40,184 bases of DNA from NCBI GenBank assembly GCA_021372695.1, contig JAJFTY010000106.1, positions 1 through 40,184 on the forward strand. Direction: 5' to 3'. Below the pieces are notes generated by a model. The model was not told the origin of the DNA, ran no database searches, and worked only from the letters and a program-made list of their open reading frames with translations. Positions within the stretch are counted from its first letter, which is position 1, and every line of letters begins with the position of its first letter. Source of the stretch: Deltaproteobacteria bacterium. GTDB lineage: Bacteria; Desulfobacterota; Syntrophia; Syntrophales; UBA5619. Made by a program: the position numbers and the translations under genes. Positions 1-8,806 of the stretch are shown here, in pieces.

Positions 1-32
1 TGGATTGGACCCTTGTGCAAGCTTCGAAGATC

Positions 33-49
33 CCGGGTTGAAGACCCGG
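33..49. repeat. Short hairpin upstream of the M16C protease
   Basis: Perfect inverted repeat CCGGGT / ACCCGG with a 5-nt loop (TGAAG), ending 18 bases before the protease start codon and just before its purine-rich ribosome site. No T-run follows. It could be the tail of a terminator for a gene left of the window or a leader hairpin. Confidence 0.35.
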
Positions 50-67
50 TTGGGGAAGGGGAGAGAG

Positions 68-3031
68 ATGGATGCAAAAAATGTCTGCCCGGCGCTGACG
101 CTCGCTGCGGGGGAACAGCGGCAGGGCTTTCGGATCCTGAGGGTAGAGCAGATCCCGGAGATCCGGGTCAGCGCGTACGAAATCGAACACGAAAAGAGCG
201 GGGCGAAAGTCCTGCATCTCCACTGCGATGACCGGGAGAACCTCTTCTCCATCGGCTTCCGGACCCCCCCCAGGGACTCGACCGGCGTTCCCCATATCCT
301 CGAACACTCCGTCCTGGCGGGCTCCGAACGTTATCCCCTCAAGGATGTCTTCAACGAACTCCTCCGGGGAACGCTCCAGACCTTCATCAACGCCTTCACC
401 TACCCCGACAAGACGATCTACCCTGTGGCCAGCCAGGAAAGACGCGATTTCTTCAACCTTGCACGCGTCTATGCCGATCTCGTTCTCCGGCCGCGCCTCA
501 TGCGGGAGACGTTCCTCCAGGAGGGCCACCACCTCGAATTCGACGAACGTGGGGAATTGACCCTCTCCGGGATCGTCTACAATGAGATGAAGGGGTCCTA
601 CTCTGCGCCTGAGACCCTGATGTACAAAGCGATCCAGGAGAATCTCTTCCCCGAGACGACCTACGCGTTCGACTCGGGCGGAGACCCGCGGAAGATTCCG
701 GATCTGACGTATGAACAGTTCCGGGCGTTCCACGAGACCTTCTATTCACCGACGAACGCCCGCATCTTCCTCTACGGTGACATCCCGACGGAAGAGCACC
801 TCGCCTTTCTCGCCGAAATCCTCGCTGGATTCGACCGCGTCCGGGTCGATTCCGCGATCGCTCTCCAGCCGCGCTGGGAGGCCCCGCGGAAGGTTCACGG
901 CTATTTCCCGATCGATCGTGAGGAGAAGTCGGCCGGCAAGACCACCGTCAACCTGGCCTGGATGACGGCGGAAAATACGGCCGGAGAGACCGCGATGCTG
1001 CTGACGATCGTGGCCGATCTTCTCGTCGGCAGCGCCGCCTCCCCGCTTCGGAAGGCGCTCATCGACTCCGGGCTGGGAGAGGACCTATCTCCGGTCACGG
1101 GCCTCGAAAGGGACCTCAGGCAGATCGCTTTTTCCGTCGGCCTGCGCGGGACCGACCCGGACAAGGCCGGGCGAATCGAGAAACTGGTCCTCGACACCCT
1201 GCGGACCACGGTCGAAAGCGGTTTCGACCGGGAGCTGATCGAAGGGACCCTCCACCAAGTGGAATTCCACGGACGGGAGATGGTCCGCGGCAGCTACCCC
1301 TACGGGATCGTTCTGATGGGGCGGGCCTATCACACCTGGCTCTACGACGGGGACCCGTTGACGGACCTGAATTTCCCCCGCACGATCGAGGAGATCCGCC
1401 GGAGATGGGAGACGAATCCCACCCTTTTCCAGGAGGTGTTGCGGGAGTGGTTCCTCGACAACCCCCACCGTCTTCTTTCCGTGATGGAGCCGAGCCGTAC
1501 TTTCCAGGAGGAGCGGGAACAGAAGACCCGGGAGCGACTGGCCCGGATGGCCGCCTCCCTTGACGAGAATGAGAAGGACCGGATCCGCCGCGAAGCGGCT
1601 CTGCTGAAGAAGTTCCAGACGGAACCGGATCCTCCCGAGGCGGCGGCGACGCTGCCCCAAATCCGGGTCGAGGAGATATCCCGCGAGATCGAAACGATAC
1701 CCACGGAGAGGGGAACCGCGGGGGGAGTTCAGCTCCTTCGCCATGAGCTCTTCACGAACGGGATCACCTATCTCGACCTGGCCTTCGACGTTTCGGACAT
1801 CCCCGAAGAGTTGCAGCCCTACCTGCCGCTTCTGGGAAAACTTACCGTCCAGATGGGGGCGGCCGGGCTCTCGTACGAGCAGATGGCAAAGCGGATATCG
1901 CTCAGGACCGGGGGCTTGGGCGTCAATCTCGCAACAGGATATACTGTGGACGGCCGGAGAAACTGGCAGAAGATGGTTTTCTCCGTCAAGGCGCTCTACC
2001 GGAATACGGAGGAGGCGGTGCGGATCGTCCGCGATGTCCTGAGGTCAGGGGACCTGACCGATGCCGCCAGGCTGCGGGAGCTCATTCTCGAAAAGAAGAA
2101 CGACCTCCATGCCGCGGTCATCCCGTCGGGCCATATCTTCGCCCAGATGGCCGCTGCGGCCGGCCTGTCTCTCCCCGCCTGGCGGACCGAGCAGTGGCAC
2201 GGCAGAACCCAGCTCCGTCTCATTTCCGGCACGGCCGACTCCCTGGGCGATCTCCGGGAGGAACTGCGGGAAAAACTTGAATGTCTTCGGAAGACCCTCT
2301 TCGTCCGCCAGCGGCTGTTCATCAACATGACGGCCGACGCGGAGGGGCTGCGGCGGTGCGCGGAGGCGACAGCGGCCTTGGTAGGGGCACTGCCGGACGG
2401 GAATCCGCCTGCGGAACCGGAGCGGTGGGAGCGGCGCCCCGTCCATGTCGGGATCGCCATTCCCGCCGATGTCTGCTATGTCGCCGAGGTGCTCGCAGCC
2501 CCGCCTTATGACGATCCGCTGTCCGCGCCGCTGTCCGTCCTGGCGCGACAGCTTTCCAACGGGTATCTCTACCGTCATATCCGGGTTCAGGGCGGGGCCT
2601 ATGGGGGCTCCTGCCGTTATGAACCGGCCAGCGGCCTCTTCGCCTTCCTCTCCTACCGAGATCCCCATCTGGAAGAGACCATCGATACCTACCGGGAGGC
2701 CGTGAAGGAGATCTGCGACCAACCGGTGCCCGGAGAGGAACTGCAGAAGGCGGTGATCGGCACGATCGGCGCGCTGGACCGGCCGTTGGACCCGGCCGGA
2801 AGGGGGTACACCGCTTTGCTCCGGGAATTTTCCGCTCTGACCGATCCGCTGCGCCGCCGCTTCCGGGAACAAGTTCTCTCCGCGGATCCCAGGCTGCTGC
2901 TGGAGACCGCCCGGAGATATTTCCCGTCGGCCGCGCCGACCGCGGTCTTCGCGGTCTGTGCGCCGGAGGAGAGGCTCAGGAAGGCCAATGAGGTCATCGA
3001 ACCGAAATTGGAGATCGAGAAACTGAGCTGA
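68..3031 (+). CDS. M16C (PreP-like) zinc metalloprotease
   Basis: Large presequence-protease/insulinase-type peptidase of 987 residues, the usual length for the M16C family, in which two homologous halves enclose a chamber that degrades short unfolded peptides. The inverted zinc motif HILEH sits at residues 76-80 (His76 and His80 bind zinc, Glu79 is the base), and the third ligand is Glu173 in YNEMKGSYS. The central linker is charged and helical (about 490-530). No signal peptide is seen, so it is probably cytoplasmic. I chose the ATG at 68 because AAGGGGAGAGAG lies just upstream; the frame is open 21 codons further but without a ribosome site. Family-level call is secure; natural substrates are unknown. 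Confidence 0.93.
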   Translation: MDAKNVCPALTLAAGEQRQGFRILRVEQIPEIRVSAYEIEHEKSGAKVLHLHCDDRENLFSIGFRTPPRDSTGVPHILEHSVLAGSERYPLKDVFNELLRGTLQTFINAFTYPDKTIYPVASQERRDFFNLARVYADLVLRPRLMRETFLQEGHHLEFDERGELTLSGIVYNEMKGSYSAPETLMYKAIQENLFPETTYAFDSGGDPRKIPDLTYEQFRAFHETFYSPTNARIFLYGDIPTEEHLAFLAEILAGFDRVRVDSAIALQPRWEAPRKVHGYFPIDREEKSAGKTTVNLAWMTAENTAGETAMLLTIVADLLVGSAASPLRKALIDSGLGEDLSPVTGLERDLRQIAFSVGLRGTDPDKAGRIEKLVLDTLRTTVESGFDRELIEGTLHQVEFHGREMVRGSYPYGIVLMGRAYHTWLYDGDPLTDLNFPRTIEEIRRRWETNPTLFQEVLREWFLDNPHRLLSVMEPSRTFQEEREQKTRERLARMAASLDENEKDRIRREAALLKKFQTEPDPPEAAATLPQIRVEEISREIETIPTERGTAGGVQLLRHELFTNGITYLDLAFDVSDIPEELQPYLPLLGKLTVQMGAAGLSYEQMAKRISLRTGGLGVNLATGYTVDGRRNWQKMVFSVKALYRNTEEAVRIVRDVLRSGDLTDAARLRELILEKKNDLHAAVIPSGHIFAQMAAAAGLSLPAWRTEQWHGRTQLRLISGTADSLGDLREELREKLECLRKTLFVRQRLFINMTADAEGLRRCAEATAALVGALPDGNPPAEPERWERRPVHVGIAIPADVCYVAEVLAAPPYDDPLSAPLSVLARQLSNGYLYRHIRVQGGAYGGSCRYEPASGLFAFLSYRDPHLEETIDTYREAVKEICDQPVPGEELQKAVIGTIGALDRPLDPAGRGYTALLREFSALTDPLRRRFREQVLSADPRLLLETARRYFPSAAPTAVFAVCAPEERLRKANEVIEPKLEIEKLS

Positions 3032-3112
3032 TCTCCGGAAGCCATCCGGTTTTCGATGGCATCGCGTTCAAGGTCTGAAACGAGCGGGGCGGATGATCTT
3101 TTTCGGGCGCTG

Positions 3113-3385
3113 CTAAGTGTGATGGGTGAGGAGGCCCAGCAGCACCAGCAGGACGATCAGGACGCCGAGGGCGAAATAGGCGACGGTATAGCCGCTCATC
3201 TTCACGGCTTCGGAGCCGATGAAGAGATCCATATTGAGAAAGTAGCCCCAGTAGAGTATGAAACCGTAGGTGATGAGCAGGGCTATCCGGAGACGGCCGA
3301 TCAAGAGGGCGAGGGTGCTCAGGACCAGGAGCAGAACGAGCTGAAACGTGGGAATGGTCAGTTGCGTGGATGTGATGATCTCCAT
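3113..3385 (-). CDS. Small membrane protein, unknown function
   Basis: A 90-residue hydrophobic protein with three predicted membrane segments (about residues 13-32, 34-52 and 66-87) and almost no soluble part. I do not recognise a family. The start has a good ribosome site (AAGGAG, 9 nt before ATG). It is transcribed away from the lipoprotein gene at 3544. Its promoter reads TTGACA-17-GATAAT on the minus strand (3446-3474) with a palindrome filling the spacer, so it is probably regulated. Confidence 0.7.
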   Translation of the reverse strand: MEIITSTQLTIPTFQLVLLLVLSTLALLIGRLRIALLITYGFILYWGYFLNMDLFIGSEAVKMSGYTVAYFALGVLIVLLVLLGLLTHHT

Positions 3386-3445
3386 GGTCTTCTCTCCTTC
3401 GGTCGGCCGGCTGATGAGAAGGGATACCGGCTGAATTGCGGTGGC

Positions 3446-3474
3446 ATTATCCCTGTTTCCGGCAGGGATGTCAA
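3446..3474 (-). promoter_or_regulatory. Promoter of the small membrane protein with an operator in the spacer
   Basis: On the minus strand, -35 TTGACA (3469-3474) and -10 GATAAT (3446-3451) are 17 bp apart. A perfect 7-bp inverted repeat, ATCCCTG - 7 nt - CAGGGAT (3449-3469), occupies the interval between the two hexamers, a position typical of a repressor or a MerR-type switch. The binding protein is not identifiable from the window. Confidence 0.6.
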
Positions 3475-3543
3475 TTTGAAAGAGACTCCCGGGGAGAGGG
3501 AAAGGACCGGAAGAGGCGACGGATGGAACGGAGGAGTGGGTTC

Positions 3544-4029
3544 ATGGGATTGAGAAAGGTTCTGGTTTTGGCTGCAGCGCTGATCATGGGTCTCGGCATC
3601 GCCGGCTGTTCCGGATTCAGGAACTACGGACAAATCCTTCCGGATGTGGGCGTGGACCGGGATATGGAGACCGCCACCGTTCATCCGGAGCTCCGCTACT
3701 TCATCAGCGGTTCGGATGTCTATCCGAATGCCCTGATCGGGCTCCACCGTGACTACCGCCTCGACGCGGAGACCCACTGGAAGGAGATCGCCATGACGCC
3801 GGCAAAGCTCCGGGAAATGGTATACCTGCTCCAGGCCAAGGCGCGCGAATTCCACCAATATCCCTATGGATTCGATCTGCTCGACCCGACGGGCAAGAAG
3901 ATCGGTTTCTGGTACTCCATCATCCTGGCGAGGACTTACCTCCGTTTCGAGGGGGACGGAACCGTGATGATCCAGACCCCCGAACTCGAAACCTACGAGA
4001 AGTTGGAACAGAAGGATGATAAAGACTGA
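3544..4029 (+). CDS. Putative outer- or inner-membrane lipoprotein
   Basis: A 161-residue protein with a lipoprotein signal peptide: MGLRK, a hydrophobic stretch and the lipobox GIAGC with Cys at about residue 20. The mature part has no motif I recognise. The start at 3544 is preceded by GGAGG about 8-10 nt upstream; earlier in-frame ATGs would place the signal peptide internally and were rejected. It lies 86 bp before the flavodoxin gene, which has its own promoter, so operon membership is doubtful. Confidence 0.75.
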   Translation: MGLRKVLVLAAALIMGLGIAGCSGFRNYGQILPDVGVDRDMETATVHPELRYFISGSDVYPNALIGLHRDYRLDAETHWKEIAMTPAKLREMVYLLQAKAREFHQYPYGFDLLDPTGKKIGFWYSIILARTYLRFEGDGTVMIQTPELETYEKLEQKDDKD

Positions 4030-4054
4030 CGGCACGCCCATGGCCGATTGACCC

Positions 4055-4084
4055 TTGCATTTGACGGGCATGTCCGGTTAGAAT
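4055..4084 (+). promoter_or_regulatory. Sigma70-type promoter of the flavodoxin gene
   Basis: TTGCAT (4055-4060), 18-bp spacer, TAGAAT (4079-4084); the start codon is at 4116. Predicted by eye. Confidence 0.5.
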
Positions 4085-4115
4085 TGACGCACCCATCCAA
4101 GGAGGCGAGAATACG

Positions 4116-4634
4116 ATGAAGGCTCTGGTCACCTACTACTCTCTGACGGGAAATACCGAGAAACTCGCACGCGCCATCTTCGATGCCATTCATATCGACA
4201 AAGAGCTCATGCCCATTCTGGATGTGAAGCAGACCACCGGATACGACATCATCTTTGTTGGATTCCCGGTTCACGCCCACAGCGTCCCGGCCAAGCTTCT
4301 CCCCTTTTTCAAGAGTCTCCCCGCGGGACAGAGGATCGCCCTTTTCTGCACCCACGGATCGCTGCGGAGCGGCCAACTGCCCAGGCAGGCGCTGGAGGAT
4401 GCGATCGGCCTCTCTTCCCGGGCGAAGATCGTCGGCACGTTCAATATCCGCGGCAGGGTCGATGAACAGCTCCTCGACACGCTGATGACGCAGGCTGAAC
4501 ACCGGGCTTGGGCGGTTGAGGCGCAGGGGGCGGTCGAACACCCCACCGAGGTGGACCTGGCCGATGCGAGGGAGTTCGCCCGGGAAATGCTGGCCAAGAT
4601 CAGCATGCAGGCCGCCCTCCAAAAACCCCGTTAG
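4116..4634 (+). CDS. Flavodoxin-like protein
   Basis: A 172-residue flavodoxin-fold protein. The N-terminus MKALVTYYSLTGNTEKLA contains the FMN phosphate-binding loop (S-L-T-G-N-T, residues 9-14). The segment DIIFVGFPVHAHSVPAKL and the later FCTHGSLRSGQL correspond to the 50s- and 90s-type flavin loops. It probably carries single electrons or reduces a small acceptor in the cytoplasm; no partner is encoded beside it. The ribosome site AAGGAGGCGAG precedes the ATG. It is convergent with hrpA, 48 bp apart, with no clear terminator between. Confidence 0.85.
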   Translation: MKALVTYYSLTGNTEKLARAIFDAIHIDKELMPILDVKQTTGYDIIFVGFPVHAHSVPAKLLPFFKSLPAGQRIALFCTHGSLRSGQLPRQALEDAIGLSSRAKIVGTFNIRGRVDEQLLDTLMTQAEHRAWAVEAQGAVEHPTEVDLADAREFAREMLAKISMQAALQKPR

Positions 4635-4682
4635 ACCAAACGCATCGAACCGGGCGTTGAAAACATCGCTCTGCGCAGGCTG

Positions 4683-7600
4683 TTAGAGCATCCGCTCGAT
4701 CTCGGCTCTCAGGGCTTCGATCCTTTTCCGGGAAATCGGGATCGCAGTTTTGAGCTCCTGGGCGAAGAGCGATACCTTGTACTCCTCGACCATCCAGCCG
4801 AAATCCTCCAGTGCCTTTCTTTTGTCCGGAGAGGCGTGGACGGGAAGGGCGCTCTGCGTCGACTCACGCCACGCCTCCAACTCCCGGATCTCTTCCCCGC
4901 GTTCGAGGGCCTTTTGCAGATGGACCGCACCCCGCTCCGCCCGGACGGCCAATGCGCGGAGATACCGGCCGATGTGGACCAGCCGGTCTGCGTCGTAACG
5001 AATCAGAAAGTCGGTCGGCAGGAGCCGCTTCATCTCCTCACGCAACCCCTCCAGGAACGCGAGCAGCGGCGCGTTCTTCCGGTTTGCCCCCTCCAGGACC
5101 CGGAGCCGCTCCGAGGCGTCGTAGAGCGCTTTGAGCGGCGGGCCCGCCAGTTTTAGGGCCGCGACGCCCCGGGGGAGGATATGCGGCCGGGTCTGTTCGG
5201 CATGCCGGACGAAATCCGCCTCGGTCCGCACATCCGCCTCGAAGAGGTCCGCCATGACCTTCTCCTGGAGCGCGTTCTCCAAGGGCTTTACCCCGCCAAA
5301 GGCGGCGGCCCAGACCTTCAGGTCGCCCGCGGGTGCCACCGTTTTTCGCAGATGCCTGAGCTCATCGTGAAAGCGCAGGGCCAGCAGGGCTCTCACCCCT
5401 TTCCGATGGGAGCAAAACGCCTCGCCGGCCACCCGGAACAGCCGGAGGCCGACCCCGCTTTCGTCCGAAACGAGCGCGGGGAATGCCGGCGGCGCATGAA
5501 TGCCATCGCGGATGGGGATCTGCGCGGGGAGGTCGCCGAAGTCCCAGGCCGTGATCCCGCTCTTCTCCCATGTTTTCCTGGCGTTTGCGAAGGCCTTGGT
5601 CTCTTCCTGGTCGGCGAACCCCCGCTCCAGGATCGCGGGATTCCTTCCTGAAGCGAGTTCACGGTCTTTGACGTCGACGACCGAAAAACGCAGTTTCAGA
5701 TGCTCCTCAAGCGCCTCGACGGGCCAGCGCTCCGCAGGGATATTCACACCGAACCGTTCGTACAGGAAGCGGCCGAGTGCAGTCAGCAGGGAACCTTCGC
5801 GAGGCATCTCCCGCAGGATGATGTCGCAAGTCCCCGCGAGTGGCAGAAGCCGCTTGCGATACTCCTTCGGCAGACCCTTGAGGAGGGCCGTGATCTTCTC
5901 CCGGAGCATCCCCGGAACCGCCCAGTCCAGGGCAGCGGCGGGAACGGACGGGGCGGCCTGAACCGGAATCTTCAGGGTGACGCCATCTTCCGGCTTCCCG
6001 GGATCGAAGCGGTACACCAGGTCCAGATGAAAGCCCGACGTGGACACGGATTCGGGGAAAAGCGAGATTTCCTCCGTGTCGGGTGATTTGGCCAGAAGAT
6101 CCTCTTCCGTCATCCGGAGAAAGGCATCGCTGCCGCGGTCGCGGATCATCCGCTGGAGGGTTCGGATGTCGCAGACCCCCGGCAGCCGCGCTTCATAGAA
6201 GCAGGCCATCTCCTCTTCTCCGATCAGGAGGTCGTGACGCCGGACCTTCTCCTCCATCCCCGCGATCTTCTCGACCAGCGCCCGATTGTGGTCAAGAAAG
6301 GGGAGGGGGCGTGAGACTTCCCCTTCGACGAGGGCACTCCCCACGAAGATCCGGGACGCCTCAGCGGGATCGATCCGGCCGAAGGAGACGGACCTTCCGG
6401 GGACGATGACCAGGCCGAACAGCGTAACCTGCTCGGTCGCGACCACCTCGCCGCGGTTCTTCTCCCAGTGTGGGGCAGAATAGGTTCGGCGGCAGAGATC
6501 GCCTCCCAGCTCCTCCAGCCAGCCGCTTTCGATGTTGGCCACCGTGCGGGCGAAAAGACGCGATGTTTCGACCATTTCCGCGGCGACGATCCAGTTTCCG
6601 GCCCGGTTGAAGAGGCCTGAGCCGGGGAAGATCATCGCCTGACGCCCCTGGGTGGCCGTGTAGAGGTTCTTCTCCTTCCGGACGGCGATATGCCCGAGGT
6701 ATCCGGCGAGGATGGAACGGTGGATGGCCGCGTAGAGTTCCACCCCGGCTTTCCGCGTCGCGGCCGCCTTGCCGGAAAGAAACTTCTGCTCCGCCAGGAC
6801 CGTCAGGAGTTGGTCATGGACATCCCCCCACTCGCGGATGCGCCGGTAGGAGAGGAAGTGGTCCCGGCAGAACCGCCGGACCCGGTTGTGGCTCCCCGCC
6901 GATTCGCCGGTCTCGCGGCAGCGCTCCCAGATCTTGAGCAGCGAGACGAAATCCGAGGCGGGATCCTTGAAGAGGGCGTGCATCTGGTCCGCCTGCGCCT
7001 CCTTCTCGGCGGGCCTCTCCCGCGGGTCGGGGACGCTGAGGGCGGATGCGATGATCAGAATTTCCGGCAGGCACCCCTCCTCTTTGGCCGCGAGGATCAT
7101 CCGGGCGATGCGCGGGTCGATCGGAAGCCGGGCCATGATCCGCCCCCTCTCGGTCAGCCGCCAGGGTTCGCGCTTGCGGCGGGATTCATCTGGCTCCCGT
7201 TCGATCGCCCCCAGCTCCAGGAGGATGTCGATGCCGTCCCGGACGCTCTTCGGGGCGGGCGGATCGATGAAGGGGAAGGAGTCGATATCCCCGAGGCGAA
7301 GCGAAAGCATCCTGAGGATCACGCCGGCGAGGTTGGCGCGGAGAATCTCCGGCGGCGTGTAGAGGGGCCGTCCCGTGTACGCCTCCTCCGAGAAGAGCCG
7401 GATGCAGATCCCGTGCTCGACCCGGCCGCAGCGGCCTTTGCGCTGATCGGCGCTGCTGCGCGAGATGGCGCGGATGGGAAGACCGGCCGTTCGCGAGCGG
7501 GGGTTATACTGGGCGATGCGGGCCAGGCCCGTGTCGATCACATAGCGAATCCCCGGGATCGTGAGCGACGTCTCCGCCACGTTGGTCGCAATCACGATCT

Positions 7601-8468
7601 TTCTGAGGGGCAGCGGCCGGAAGACCCGTTCCTGCTCGGACCGCGTGAGACGAGAAAAGAGCGGCAGGATGGCCACCTGGTCCCCAACGCGGCCGGCGAG
7701 AAGCTCCCGGGTCTCGCGAATATCCCGCTCGGTCGGCATGAAGATCAGGATGTCGCCGGGCTGGCGCCGTGCCGTCAGCTCCAGAACGGCCCGGACTGCA
7801 GCATCGATATGGGTCACCTCTCCTTTTTCTTCGAGATCCCGGTCCGGCGGATCATACCGGACCTCGACAGGAAAGAGCCTTCCCGAAACCTCGATGATCG
7901 GCGCGTCGTCGAAGGCCCGGGAAAATTTCTCCGTGTCGATCGTCGCCGAGGTGATGACGACGCGCAGGTTGCGGCGTCTCCGGAGGATATTTTTCAGGAT
8001 GCCCAGGATGAAATCGATGTTCAGACTCCGCTCGTGAGCCTCGTCGACGATGAGCGTGTCGTAAGCCCGAAGGAGCGGATCGCTCTGCGCCTCCATGAGC
8101 AGGATGCCGTCGGTCATGACTTTCAGAAAAGCGCCGGCCGGGGTCCGGTCGTCGAAGCGGATCTTGTAGCCGACCGACCGGCCGATCTCCTCCCCCAGCT
8201 CCTCGGCGATCCTTCGGGCGACGGTGGTCGCCGCGATCCGCCGCGGCTGAGTGCAGCCGATCAATCCGTGGAGGCCCCGTCCAGCTTCCAGGCACATCTT
8301 GGGGATCTGGGTGCTCTTGCCGGAACCGGTTTCGCCGGTGATCACGACCACGGGATGCTTCCGGATGGCGGCGACGATCTCCCCTCGGCGCGCGACGATC
8401 GGAAGGGCAGGGGGGTACTGGATCCGGGGAAGGCGTGCGCGCCGCTTATCCCTCTCTTGTGCATTCAT
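4683..8468 (-). CDS. hrpA: ATP-dependent RNA helicase HrpA
   Basis: DEAH-box helicase of about 1261 residues, close to the roughly 1300 of E. coli HrpA, which acts on mRNA and stalled ribosomes. Visible motifs in order: GETGSGKST (Walker A, about 45-53), DEAH (about 141), SATID, TNVAETSLTIPG (motif V) and QRKGRCGR (motif VI), then the helicase-associated region and the long C-terminal DUF3418-type half found in HrpA. The start is uncertain: ATG at 8468 has no clear ribosome site, while AGGAG upstream would suit GTG 8495 or TTG 8486, which encode a few extra residues. It is a single gene with nothing in the same operon that explains a special role. Confidence 0.95.
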   Translation of the reverse strand: MNAQERDKRRARLPRIQYPPALPIVARRGEIVAAIRKHPVVVITGETGSGKSTQIPKMCLEAGRGLHGLIGCTQPRRIAATTVARRIAEELGEEIGRSVGYKIRFDDRTPAGAFLKVMTDGILLMEAQSDPLLRAYDTLIVDEAHERSLNIDFILGILKNILRRRRNLRVVITSATIDTEKFSRAFDDAPIIEVSGRLFPVEVRYDPPDRDLEEKGEVTHIDAAVRAVLELTARRQPGDILIFMPTERDIRETRELLAGRVGDQVAILPLFSRLTRSEQERVFRPLPLRKIVIATNVAETSLTIPGIRYVIDTGLARIAQYNPRSRTAGLPIRAISRSSADQRKGRCGRVEHGICIRLFSEEAYTGRPLYTPPEILRANLAGVILRMLSLRLGDIDSFPFIDPPAPKSVRDGIDILLELGAIEREPDESRRKREPWRLTERGRIMARLPIDPRIARMILAAKEEGCLPEILIIASALSVPDPRERPAEKEAQADQMHALFKDPASDFVSLLKIWERCRETGESAGSHNRVRRFCRDHFLSYRRIREWGDVHDQLLTVLAEQKFLSGKAAATRKAGVELYAAIHRSILAGYLGHIAVRKEKNLYTATQGRQAMIFPGSGLFNRAGNWIVAAEMVETSRLFARTVANIESGWLEELGGDLCRRTYSAPHWEKNRGEVVATEQVTLFGLVIVPGRSVSFGRIDPAEASRIFVGSALVEGEVSRPLPFLDHNRALVEKIAGMEEKVRRHDLLIGEEEMACFYEARLPGVCDIRTLQRMIRDRGSDAFLRMTEEDLLAKSPDTEEISLFPESVSTSGFHLDLVYRFDPGKPEDGVTLKIPVQAAPSVPAAALDWAVPGMLREKITALLKGLPKEYRKRLLPLAGTCDIILREMPREGSLLTALGRFLYERFGVNIPAERWPVEALEEHLKLRFSVVDVKDRELASGRNPAILERGFADQEETKAFANARKTWEKSGITAWDFGDLPAQIPIRDGIHAPPAFPALVSDESGVGLRLFRVAGEAFCSHRKGVRALLALRFHDELRHLRKTVAPAGDLKVWAAAFGGVKPLENALQEKVMADLFEADVRTEADFVRHAEQTRPHILPRGVAALKLAGPPLKALYDASERLRVLEGANRKNAPLLAFLEGLREEMKRLLPTDFLIRYDADRLVHIGRYLRALAVRAERGAVHLQKALERGEEIRELEAWRESTQSALPVHASPDKRKALEDFGWMVEEYKVSLFAQELKTAIPISRKRIEALRAEIERML

Positions 8469-8806
8469 GCTGTCGGAACGATTCAAAGGGGACACTCTAC
8501 TCCTGTCGCAGGCGGCATCACTCAAAAAAAGACAGTGGATCTTCGGCCATCTTGCGATCGATGCCTTCTGTCCTGCTATTCACTCCGCCGGATTTCGTTC
8601 GTCTATGAGAGCTACTCATCCGAGGCGGGCAGGTTATTTGCCGCGGATCATACGCGCAGAGGTTTCGGAAGTCAAATGGGGCGCTTGCCGCGGTTGGACG
8701 GGATTTCTGGAAGGGCTGGACGGCGGTCCTTCGCGGCGGCCGGGGCAGGCGATCCGCAACACAAGACCGGGGTCCGGCGGCTCCGGATTTCGAACGTGAG
8801 ATGGTA
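8469..8806. other. Gene-free stretch between hrpA and the acyl-CoA dehydrogenase gene
   Basis: Both flanking genes are on the minus strand. I see no convincing small ORF, hairpin followed by T, or copy of the GGTAG/CCTACC operator. The hrpA promoter should lie here but no close sigma70 match stood out. The AGGAG bearing on the hrpA start lies near 8500. Confidence 0.5.
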
